This document shows positions 8,912-16,761 of a stretch of 52,444 bases of DNA, piece after piece; position 1 is the stretch's first letter; every line of letters begins with the position of its first letter. The translations under genes and the position numbers were made by a program. Under the pieces are notes generated by a model, which was not told where the DNA came from, ran no database searches, and was given only the letters and a program-made list of their open reading frames with translations. The stretch is from Bacteroidota bacterium (GTDB lineage Bacteria; Bacteroidota; Bacteroidia; Flavobacteriales_C; GCA-002722245), in assembly GCA_026390935.1 (NCBI GenBank), contig JAPLEZ010000076.1, positions 1 to 52,444 of the forward strand. The letters are read 5' to 3'.

Positions 8912-9559
8912 AGCTTATAGACTCTAGTTTTTCAAGTTTAAGGAATCATTCAGGAAAAACTCAACCAAAAACTATCATTCATAGACAATCCCAAAACAAT
9001 TACAGATGGTTTTTAGTGTTGGATCAGCGCCTCTCTTGTATTTGTTTATCTATTGAAACGATTTAAAAAAAACTACAAATATTCACTAAAGAAAGAGGTC
9101 TCAATTCAAAAGAAATATGAAAAAAAACAGAGAAATAAACTGCCTATATTATGGGATATTAAAATATTTCCTGTCATATTATCCAATAACAATTTTCCTC
9201 CAACGGATCAGACATACTGCCGTTCAAAAATCAGGATTTACTTATATGACTATGACAACAGGTGTTTTTTCTCGCTAAATCAAACCGAGTAAGCGTTAGA
9301 GACAATAAAATTCTTATTTAAGCATTCATTTTTATGGTTACCTAAATGTATTTTTTCAGACAACAATCAACACCAACTTCAATGCATAACACAACCTGCA
9401 TTGAATAACACATTTTTCAAACAGTGTTTCTTAAACGTAAAATCAATTTTTTACAAAAAAATTCATCTTTGGCAAATCAATTTTTTTATTCGTTTCTTCA
9501 CTATATCTCACAAAATTTATAGTAGAAGGAACCCAGGCTAAAATGAACGAATTTAATTC
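8912..9559. other. 648-bp stretch without a recognisable gene
   Basis: AT-rich DNA between a divergent gene stub and the GH81 gene. A 79-codon frame at 9053-9292 is lysine- and asparagine-rich, resembles nothing and has no ribosome-binding context, so it is not called. Just before the GH81 start a six-codon frame (ATG at 9543) overlaps that start in an ATGA junction. I see no strong promoter or repeat. It probably holds the regulatory region of the GH81 gene. Confidence 0.5.
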
Positions 9560-12500
9560 ATGAAAAAACTCAAATTACATTTTCAAAAATGCAGTTTTGC
9601 GTACGCCACCACCCTATCATTATTTCTATTATTTATTTCAAACACAAGTAGAGCGCAAGAAGTTTTTCAAAGCGGAATAGGAAGTTACAACTTAACCCTG
9701 CCTCCCGACGATTATATTCCAGGCAATACTTTTGATGAGATTGGCGGCGGTGCTGCCGGCGCTAGTTTTATCACCAAAGGTCCGAATTATGTTGGTCCAT
9801 TTCAATCGCATCAATGGTGGACGTCCGCACTTTGGAACGTCAATCGCGGTGATGGCACCGATGGTGAAATTACTTTTCGCGGCGATTACCATTCCACTAG
9901 AATGACCGCTGAGCCGCTTCTTATCACTGCAAAAAGCTATGGTTACGATTTGTTGTACAGAAGCAATGCCAACCAAACCAGCGGCGCCAATGATATATTG
10001 AACGGTCCGTGGAACCCCGGCATGCGCATAGGTTTCACGGGGCAAAATGCCAGTGCTACTAGCGTAGATGGCTATGGCGACTGGCACGCTATTTTCCGAC
10101 AAGAATGGGCCGGTGATGTATTAACCGCTACTGCATCCAAAGGTTGTCCTTACATGTTTTTACAGCGTCAGGGCAACACCGATTTCACGGTGACTTATCC
10201 AGGAGCCCCCGCCACCATTAACGCAAAATATTCAGATGCGAATGTGGATGCGCTGATGTACACTTCGAGTCCGCAAGGTGATCCTTTAACCGATCAAACG
10301 ATGGCACTATTTTTACCAAAAGGATGTTTGATCAATGGCCTTCCTTTTGCAGCGCTGAATGGCAGTATTTCCAACAGCTTCACAATTGATGTTCCCAGCG
10401 GAAGCAACTATATATCAGTGGCGGTGATGCCCGACAAAACGCTACCTTCACTCACTTTGTACGCGCAACATGCTTTCAATTTCATAACCGCTACCACGCA
10501 CAGTTATGCTTACAATGAAAGCACATCAAAATTAACTACCACTTTTGCCACCACTACCAACAACGTTTATGGCTTACCCAACAATGGCACTTTGCAAGCT
10601 TTATACCGCCACCAATGGTTATACAGTCCGGAAGCAACAGGTGCTGCCAACACCAACATTGTTTATTTTTCTCCTCGTGGAAGAATGAAAGTTTTGGCCA
10701 CCAACACCTTCACCACCGTGATGGACAACCAGGGAATTTTACCCAATTTAGGTTGGGCCAATACAGGAAGCACAGCGCAGCTAAAAACTTTCATTGATAA
10801 TTTTGCAGCAACGATAAATCCTATGCCCAACGCCGCCGATGGCTATGCCAAAGATCAGTTTAGCGACTTGATAACGCATATTCAACTGGCCGAACAAATT
10901 GATGATTTTGCTGCTAAAAATAAAATGCTTGCTGAACTAAAAAGCAGGTTGATTGATTGGCTCACCGCCCCAAACAGTGAAGCCAACTTCAACAGATATT
11001 TCGCTTACAGTCCGCAATTCAATCATATGTCGCATTATCCCAACGGCTTTGGTTCTGGCGGAACTTTAGTAGATGCTCATTTTCACGTTGGTTATTTTGT
11101 GATGGCCGCAGCTATCCTTGCGCGCTATGACCAAACTTTTGTGGCGCAATACAAAGGCATGGTGGAAACTGTAATTCGCTCCATTGATAATTATTCAAAA
11201 GACATGAGCGACCCAGGCGCAAATGGCACTGTTCGACCGTGGTTTCCCTATTTAAAATACTTTGATCCTTACGCCGGATTTTCGCATGCTGGCGCTAATG
11301 GTGGCGGACAAGAATCTATCTCCGAATCCATGCAATTTGCATCGGGAGTATTTTTGTGGGGAGAAACTATTCATGATGATAACCTGCGCGATTTAGGCGC
11401 ATTATTGTATATCACCGAAGGAGAAGCCGGCAGGCAATACTGGTACGACGTAGACGGCGAAGTCAATGGCGCAACTGCTACCAACGGAAATTACTGCACT
11501 GCTTACCAATGGCGACATATGTGCCGCCCCAACGATGGCGGAGGAACGCACGACACTTATTTCGGCGGCAATCCGGTAGCTGGAGTTTGGATTGATTATT
11601 TACCTTGGTCGGCTTCCACCATTTGGAGCGGAACCAACTTTGCAGGTTCGGCAGCCAACTATGCGGATCTCGGATTAGATTATCCCAATTATCCCATTGC
11701 AGCAGGCACTGGAAGCACCAAACCGATGGGAGGTGAAATTGTTCCGTTGCAAGCCATCACCGATCCGCAAGGAGCTATCAGCGCTTTCAATTCTTACCGA
11801 ACATCGTGTAACTGGTCGCCAAACGGTTATGCTTTTGCTTACCAATGGATGCACACTTTTGATAGTTGCGGCGTTTATGTTGGCGCAAAAATTCATGCTG
11901 ATATCACGAGCTACGGCATCTTTCAAAAAGATTCCTGCGACACTTGGTACCGTCATTACATGATGTACAATCCGCCGGGAGATCCAGTACGAACGGTGAA
12001 ATTCACCGATGGCACTTGCTGGCGTTTGCCGCAAGACACGGTGGTTACTTACACTTTGCTTGGACCCGATTCCGTTGGACCGGTGACTGCCGACAAGCAT
12101 TCGCTGTGTATTGGTGAATCGTTCAAATTAACTTTTCATGATTTTAAAGTGTGCGACAAAGACACCACCATTGAATATCAAGTTTCCACCGATGGTATCA
12201 ATTGGAACAAATTATATCGTGTAGCTTCTGCTGGTGATTCACTAACTATTTCCATCACTCCGCCAACCACAGGAAATTTTTATTACCGCGCCATCATGCT
12301 CAACGAATATTTAAACAAACCTTATTTGCTCTGTCATCCTTTTAATGACACCGCCATCGTTAGCGAACAAGATATGGTGACTGTTACTGCTTGCGGTTGC
12401 GACTCGGTGGGCAAAATAAATTTAAGTAAACACAAAGCATGTGTGAACGATGTGGTGACAATGAACACTTCCAATTTTAAAATGATGACGAGCGACACCA

Positions 12501-13963
12501 TCGTTGATTTTCAAAAATCATTGGACAAAATTTCATGGTCGACAATCAAGCGTGTTGGACCATTAAATTTCACCAAAGACAACACAGTGAGCGACACCTT
12601 AAAACAAAAAGGAAAAGTGTTTTACCGCACCATCATGATCAATGAACCCAATCCGAGTTGCATTGACGATACGGCAAAAATTTCCATTCTCGGACAAGTA
12701 GACAGCGTTATTGTTGATGAAATTCCAATCGCTTTAGCCGGAAAAGACAGCACCATTTGCAGTTCCGAATTTACACTACAAGGAAATATTCCAAACGCAG
12801 GAGTTGGTGTGTGGACGCGCTCTTCGGGCACAGGAAACATCACCAACGTTCTTTCGCCTACAAGTCAAATAAGCAACTTAAGCATTGGAACAAATGTTTT
12901 TGTGTGGACGGTGATTAACGGTGCTTGTCCAACAGCAAGCGATGAAGTCACCATCACCACCCTCGCTCCCATTTCTGTTGCTGATGCAGGAGATGACCAA
13001 ATTATTTGTGCGTCGCAAACCGCTTTGAATGCCGATCCAGCGCTGATAGGAAAAGGTATTTGGTCGCTGCAAAAAGGTGGTGGAACAATTAGCGATTCAC
13101 TTGATCCAGCTTCACAGATCACGGGTCTGTTGCCCGACACCAATATTTTTGTGTGGACCATTTCGCAAGCTCCTTGTCCTTTATCTGTTTCAACGGTAAA
13201 TATTATTGTAGATGAAAACCCAACCAAAGCCAACGCCGGAAATGATCAAATTATTTGCACCACTTCCACTCAACTCAATGCAAACACCCCACTTATTGGA
13301 AAAGGAAAATGGACCATAATTTCAGGAAACGGAGAAATTATTAATCCCGATGACGCAAAATCTTTAATAGAAAAATTAACTACCGGCTCCACTACAAATT
13401 TACGATGGACCACCACCAATGGCGTTTGCAAAGAAGATACACAGGAAGTACAAATTCAGGTTTTAACTTTTCCTGAAACTGATCTTGGTGCCGATGCTTC
13501 ATTTTGCGATGAGGAAATAATTTTGTCGGCAGCCATTGGAAATTACTCTTATCTGTGGCAAGACAACAGCAGCGATTCCATTTATATTGTAAAAGCTCCG
13601 GGAACTTATTTTGTGGAAGTTTCTTTATTGGATTGCAAAAATTCCGACACCATTGTTTTCAACGACAACTGTCCGTATTCACTTTATATTCCTAATGCCT
13701 TCATACCAAACATAGATGGATTCAATGAAATATTCAAAGCCAAAGGAACGAACATCGAAGAATTTGAAATGCTAATTTTCAATCGCTGGGGCGAACAAAT
13801 TTTTTCATCCACCGACATCAATACCGGCTGGGATGGAAAAACAAAAAATGCTTTTGATGCGCAAATTGATGTGTATGTTTACATGATAAATTTTAGCGCT
13901 TACAACATCAGTAATAAGCTGGAGAAAAAACGGCGCATTGGGCATGTTTCGGTGATTAGGTGA
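9560..13963 (+). CDS. Secreted GH81 endo-beta-1,3-glucanase with PKD-like repeats and CHU_C (T9SS type B) domain
   Basis: A 1467-aa protein. A signal peptide (residues 1-32) precedes a GH81 catalytic region to about residue 830. Family landmarks are SHQWWTSALW (83-92), GTLQALYRHQW (about 341), DAHFHVGYF (about 505, with the catalytic Asp region) and QESISESMQF (about 583, the catalytic Glu region). GH81 enzymes cut internal beta-1,3-glucan bonds in laminarin, curdlan or cell walls. Two Cys-containing Ig-like modules follow, then three repeats of about 82-85 aa starting ICSSEFTLQ, ICASQTALN and ICTTSTQLN. A type B gliding-associated sorting domain (about 1374-1467, with IPNAFIPN and IFNRWGEQIF) ends the protein. 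A diverged copy of the last 37 codons lies 1.35 kb downstream. Confidence 0.88.
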   Translation: MKKLKLHFQKCSFAYATTLSLFLLFISNTSRAQEVFQSGIGSYNLTLPPDDYIPGNTFDEIGGGAAGASFITKGPNYVGPFQSHQWWTSALWNVNRGDGTDGEITFRGDYHSTRMTAEPLLITAKSYGYDLLYRSNANQTSGANDILNGPWNPGMRIGFTGQNASATSVDGYGDWHAIFRQEWAGDVLTATASKGCPYMFLQRQGNTDFTVTYPGAPATINAKYSDANVDALMYTSSPQGDPLTDQTMALFLPKGCLINGLPFAALNGSISNSFTIDVPSGSNYISVAVMPDKTLPSLTLYAQHAFNFITATTHSYAYNESTSKLTTTFATTTNNVYGLPNNGTLQALYRHQWLYSPEATGAANTNIVYFSPRGRMKVLATNTFTTVMDNQGILPNLGWANTGSTAQLKTFIDNFAATINPMPNAADGYAKDQFSDLITHIQLAEQIDDFAAKNKMLAELKSRLIDWLTAPNSEANFNRYFAYSPQFNHMSHYPNGFGSGGTLVDAHFHVGYFVMAAAILARYDQTFVAQYKGMVETVIRSIDNYSKDMSDPGANGTVRPWFPYLKYFDPYAGFSHAGANGGGQESISESMQFASGVFLWGETIHDDNLRDLGALLYITEGEAGRQYWYDVDGEVNGATATNGNYCTAYQWRHMCRPNDGGGTHDTYFGGNPVAGVWIDYLPWSASTIWSGTNFAGSAANYADLGLDYPNYPIAAGTGSTKPMGGEIVPLQAITDPQGAISAFNSYRTSCNWSPNGYAFAYQWMHTFDSCGVYVGAKIHADITSYGIFQKDSCDTWYRHYMMYNPPGDPVRTVKFTDGTCWRLPQDTVVTYTLLGPDSVGPVTADKHSLCIGESFKLTFHDFKVCDKDTTIEYQVSTDGINWNKLYRVASAGDSLTISITPPTTGNFYYRAIMLNEYLNKPYLLCHPFNDTAIVSEQDMVTVTACGCDSVGKINLSKHKACVNDVVTMNTSNFKMMTSDTIVDFQKSLDKISWSTIKRVGPLNFTKDNTVSDTLKQKGKVFYRTIMINEPNPSCIDDTAKISILGQVDSVIVDEIPIALAGKDSTICSSEFTLQGNIPNAGVGVWTRSSGTGNITNVLSPTSQISNLSIGTNVFVWTVINGACPTASDEVTITTLAPISVADAGDDQIICASQTALNADPALIGKGIWSLQKGGGTISDSLDPASQITGLLPDTNIFVWTISQAPCPLSVSTVNIIVDENPTKANAGNDQIICTTSTQLNANTPLIGKGKWTIISGNGEIINPDDAKSLIEKLTTGSTTNLRWTTTNGVCKEDTQEVQIQVLTFPETDLGADASFCDEEIILSAAIGNYSYLWQDNSSDSIYIVKAPGTYFVEVSLLDCKNSDTIVFNDNCPYSLYIPNAFIPNIDGFNEIFKAKGTNIEEFEMLIFNRWGEQIFSSTDINTGWDGKTKNAFDAQIDVYVYMINFSAYNISNKLEKKRRIGHVSVIR

Positions 13964-14094
13964 CCTTATTTATTAGTTTGCGCATGCTAATCGGGCGTCT
14001 CTTGGCATATTTTTTAAACAGTAATTTTTTAAATACCGTATGTCACTAGTTTTTTTTCTTATAACGTTCTTGTGAAATGGGCGGGTACCAATAC

Positions 14095-14625
14095 CTAATC
14101 TTCATGGGGCGGGGAATCCTTTTTATCTCCTGATTTAAAGTTTTTTAATCCCTCTAAAAAACCCGGCATCCACTTACTTTCAATTGGCATTATTACATTT
14201 GATAAGTCTTCTTCTATTATATGCTCCGTTAGTTGATCAATGAATAAAGAAAAGGAATCACATATTTTCTCATATTTATTTTCTTCATGGAAATAATAAT
14301 AAACGGACGCATCAGCAAGATTTACAAGAAATAAATCACCCGTCAAATCTCCTCCTATACATAAATATTTATTTATTGTAACATCATCATAATCATGTTG
14401 GTATTTATTAATTAAATTTTCAGGGTCATGAAAATTTGGACGCAGGTCAAAAAAATAACATTCTTTTCCGAGCATGAATTTCAATTCAACTTTTTCATTG
14501 AAGCAAAATTTACTGTAAAAGTCTTTTATCTCTAATAAAATCATAACACCTTCATTTTCAAGTTGCCTGATGTTATTTTTTACAACTTCTGTCTGATTTA
14601 GTCCTAACGGTAAATACTTTTCCAT
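14095..14625 (-). CDS. SMI1/KNR4 (SUKH) family protein, probable toxin immunity protein
   Basis: A 176-aa soluble protein with the SUKH-type core: a CIGGDLTGDLFLVNL strand region at about residues 88-102, VYYYFHEEN, and a C-terminal CDSFSLFIDQL helix. SUKH proteins commonly neutralise nuclease toxins of polymorphic toxin systems. Its start lies 19 bases after the stop of a fragment that looks like the C-terminus of an HNH-type nuclease toxin, on the same strand and in the usual toxin-immunity order. The gene itself looks intact while the toxin is only a stub, so it may be an orphan immunity gene. The target nuclease is inferred from context. Confidence 0.75.
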   Translation of the reverse strand: MEKYLPLGLNQTEVVKNNIRQLENEGVMILLEIKDFYSKFCFNEKVELKFMLGKECYFFDLRPNFHDPENLINKYQHDYDDVTINKYLCIGGDLTGDLFLVNLADASVYYYFHEENKYEKICDSFSLFIDQLTEHIIEEDLSNVIMPIESKWMPGFLEGLKNFKSGDKKDSPPHED

Positions 14626-14644
14626 TTTTTAAAATTAATTAGTT

Positions 14645-14806
14645 TCATTGATTTTTTATTACAGAGACACCTCCTGAATGAGTTAATTTATGTAATCCAG
14701 CAGGAATCAATTGAAGTGTTTGACCATCTGGCGCGTGATGAATTCTATACTTGTTTGTTTTAAGATAATCAACAATTTCACTTCGTGATTTCACTCCTTT
14801 AACCAT
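14645..14806 (-). pseudogene. C-terminal stub of an HNH/endonuclease VII-type polymorphic toxin
   Basis: This short minus-strand frame (53 codons from an internal ATG at 14806, open a little further upstream) encodes KSRSEIVDYLKTNKYRIHH, then PDGQTLQLIP, then GLHKLTHSGG. The HH, DGQTxQLIP, LHxxxxHxGG pattern is that of the WHH/LHH group of HNH nuclease toxins, which end polymorphic toxin proteins and cut nucleic acid. The delivery and pretoxin domains are missing. Upstream the frame runs into a short repeat tract and stops. The SUKH immunity gene follows directly. I infer a decayed toxin rather than a working one. Confidence 0.6.
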
Positions 14807-14807
14807 T

Positions 14808-14884
14808 AAATTAGGGACACGCGCTCCGTTAAAAATCAGAAAATCAGGGACAAATCAGGGAAATCAGGGACCGAAATCAGGGAC
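14808..14884. repeat. Short repeat tract, AAATCAGGGA units
   Basis: AAATCAGGGA occurs four times (14841-14850, 14852-14861, 14861-14870, 14874-14883), with degenerate copies at 14808-14818 and 14833-14840. On the minus strand the unit reads TCCCTGATTT. It lies between the RAYT stub and the toxin stub. It could be a target array of the REP transposase or slippage in the former toxin coding sequence, since one frame of the unit encodes VPDF. Confidence 0.6.
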
Positions 14885-14915
14885 AGACGGTATTTATTTG
14901 AATATTCAAACATAT

Positions 14916-15086
14916 TTATTTCTTTTTTGGTCTTCCTTGTTTATTGAAATTAAACGTTTTTCCGCTAAGTTTTTCTATTTTCTTTACAAACTTAGTATCT
15001 CCTGCCGGACGGTTGGTCTTTGTTCGCTCGCGCAAGGTTTTTACTATTTCATCATCCGCCTTTTCTTTTAGATAAGCCTTCCAATC
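14916..15086 (-). pseudogene. C-terminal fragment of a REP-associated tyrosine (RAYT, Y1_Tnp) transposase
   Basis: A 56-codon minus-strand frame ending in a TAA at 14918-14916 encodes DWKAYLKEKADDE, LRERTKTNRPAGD, FVKKIEKLSGK and a GRPKKK terminus. The block R-x-R-T-x-T-x-R-P-x-G-D followed by F-x-x-K-x-E-x-L and a terminal GRPKK is the hallmark C-terminus of RAYT transposases, single-strand DNA Y1 enzymes tied to REP palindromes. The catalytic HUH motif and tyrosine would lie in the missing 5' part. The frame is cut at 15086 exactly where a 224-bp palindromic element begins. No start codon is available, so the gene is dead. Confidence 0.72.
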
Positions 15087-15310
15087 CCCGCCTCTCCAAG
15101 TTTAGCGCAGCGAACTTGGAGATTTTACATCTCAACTTAGAAGCTTTCAGCTTCTTTTTTCTGAAAGAAAAACAGCTTCTCCACTCAAGCACTAAAGTAA
15201 ATAGTTGAACTAGAAAACAAAATCTTTTTCCTACGGAAAAAAGAAGCTGAAAGCTTCTACTCCCACTCGTCATTTCGAAAAGTTCGCTGCGCTAAACTTT
15301 TCGAGGCGGG
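15087..15310. repeat. REP/MITE-like nested inverted repeat, 224 bp
   Basis: The ends are perfect 8-base inverted repeats (CCCGCCTC at 15087-15094, GAGGCGGG at 15303-15310). Just inside each end lies the same 20-base core in opposite orientation (AAGTTTAGCGCAGCGAACTT, 15098-15117 and its complement near 15280-15299). Further in are two more mirror hairpins with AGAAGCT/AGCTTCT stems (about 15141-15157 and 15243-15257). The flanks of the core differ between the two ends but pair within each end (CC/GG on the left, AA/TT on the right), so the hairpin seems to be kept. It adjoins the RAYT stub on its left and a CHU_C fragment on its right. Confidence 0.75.
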
Positions 15311-15314
15311 TGGT

Positions 15315-15428
15315 TTTGACGCGCAAATTGACGTGTACGTTTACATGATAAATTTTAGCGTTTACAACATTAAAAATAAGCTGGAGAAAAAACGGCGCAT
15401 TGGACATGTGTCGGTGATTAGAAAATAA
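15315..15428 (+). pseudogene. Orphan copy of the last 37 codons of a CHU_C (T9SS type B) domain
   Basis: The frame FDAQIDVYVYMINF to RRIGHVSVIRK, with stop at 15426-15428, matches the end of the GH81 protein (13853-13963). By eye I count about ten differences in 108 bases, several of them silent. The copy has no upstream coding sequence: the palindromic element starts four bases before it. It is the remnant of a second CHU_C gene or of a partial duplication, and not a recent target duplication given its divergence. The chitinase gene begins 43 bases later. Confidence 0.8.
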
Positions 15429-15470
15429 ATAAAGATTTTTCTATCTTGCAAGGACTAACTTCTTGTACGT

Positions 15471-16670
15471 ATGAAAAAATTAATTCTTGCTATAGCACTG
15501 CTATTGATCTCCAATCCGTTTTTTTCTCAAACCTTTAATGTATCAGGAGGATATTTTCCTTATTGGCGATCTACTGCCGGCATTGATTTAAGCACTTTCA
15601 ATTATTTATATTACGCTTTCGTAGTTCCTTCCAACTCTGGAGGAGTACTTTTGGAGAACAACTCCACTGCCGCTTTCAATAGTTTTAAAAATGCAACAGC
15701 CAACCTATCTTCCAAAAGATTAATTAGTGTTGGAAGCACCAATTGCCCTACCATGGCTGCAGACGCAACAGCAAGAAAAAATTTTGCTGATGGACTACGT
15801 ATATTTTGCAGAACACATAATTTTGATGGAATTGACATCGATTGGGAAGCCATTAACAACAGCACTGATCAAGCTAATTTCACAGCCTTAATGCACGATA
15901 TTAGAAATGAAATTGATAGCACCGACTTAGAATTTGTCATTACCGTTGGCTACGGAAATTACAACTTGCAATGGTATTCAAACGAGGCGCTACACTTAGC
16001 TGATTTTATCCAAATAATGGTGTATGACCAAACAGGAACATGGTCATCTAGTCCTTATGGAAATCACGCCAGCATGAATCACTATTTAGATGCCGAAACG
16101 TACTGGGTTTCCAGGGGATTTACTCGCGATAAAATGGTAATGGGACTTCCGTATTACGGATATCGATTTAACAGTACCTCTGGCGGATTGGCAGATGCCA
16201 TCACCTACGCTGATATTTTAGCTCACTTCCCCAACGCAACAGCAGCCGATAATCTTTTAAGTGACAACACTGGTTATTATTGGTTCAACGGCGTTGACCT
16301 GATAAAACAAAAAACAAAGTACGCAAAAGACAACGGCTTTAAGGGGGTATTTGTTTGGGAAATAGCGCAAGACAATCCCAATCATTCCCTGTCCTTGAAC
16401 AAAGCCATGAAACAAGAAATTGCTATGGAGATAAGCGAAATTAACAATGTTGCAAAAACCTCCTTTTTCCCTAATCCTGTAAACAATATTTTATTTATTG
16501 AATCAGAAAAAAACCTAGGGAAAATATCAGTTTACAATAGTATTGGACAAGCGGTATATGAGAACACCAGCAATGAAAAGCACATTGAAATTCCAGCCAG
16601 CACTTTCTCGCCAGGCATATATTTTATTCAAAGCAACTCAGTGAACATTGGTAAAATTGTTATTGAATAA
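15471..16670 (+). CDS. Secreted GH18 chitinase-like glycosidase with T9SS type A sorting domain
   Basis: A 399-aa protein. Residues 1-20 are a signal peptide ending FFSQ. The GH18 TIM barrel runs to about residue 315. It carries the DGIDIDWE motif at 119-126 with the catalytic Glu126, a YDQ motif in MVYDQTGTW (substrate-assisted catalysis) and a late FVWEIAQDNP strand. GH18 enzymes hydrolyse beta-1,4-linked N-acetylglucosamine (chitin or related glycans) using the substrate acetamido group. The last 75 residues (FPNPVNNILFIES to SPGIYFIQS) are a type A sorting domain for T9SS export. There is no separate carbohydrate-binding module. The chitin substrate is the usual family activity and is not proven here. 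Confidence 0.88.
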   Translation: MKKLILAIALLLISNPFFSQTFNVSGGYFPYWRSTAGIDLSTFNYLYYAFVVPSNSGGVLLENNSTAAFNSFKNATANLSSKRLISVGSTNCPTMAADATARKNFADGLRIFCRTHNFDGIDIDWEAINNSTDQANFTALMHDIRNEIDSTDLEFVITVGYGNYNLQWYSNEALHLADFIQIMVYDQTGTWSSSPYGNHASMNHYLDAETYWVSRGFTRDKMVMGLPYYGYRFNSTSGGLADAITYADILAHFPNATAADNLLSDNTGYYWFNGVDLIKQKTKYAKDNGFKGVFVWEIAQDNPNHSLSLNKAMKQEIAMEISEINNVAKTSFFPNPVNNILFIESEKNLGKISVYNSIGQAVYENTSNEKHIEIPASTFSPGIYFIQSNSVNIGKIVIE

Positions 16671-16721
16671 ATTAAATTTTGCGCACTCATAGTTGTGTTC
16701 TTAATTCCAGAGAAATTCAAG

Positions 16722-16729
16722 TACATTTG
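16722..16729 (+). promoter_or_regulatory. Candidate -7 element for tex
   Basis: TACATTTG is an exact match to TAnnTTTG, 32 bases before the tex ATG. No TTG is found 17-20 bases upstream, so only half of the expected promoter is visible. Confidence 0.35.
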
Positions 16730-16761
16730 AACTTCCGTTTAAATACTAGAATCTCTCTGCA

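Noticed and set aside
9053-9292. 79-codon frame before the GH81 gene
   Set aside because: Lysine- and asparagine-rich product of AT-rich DNA, with no motif and no ribosome-binding context.
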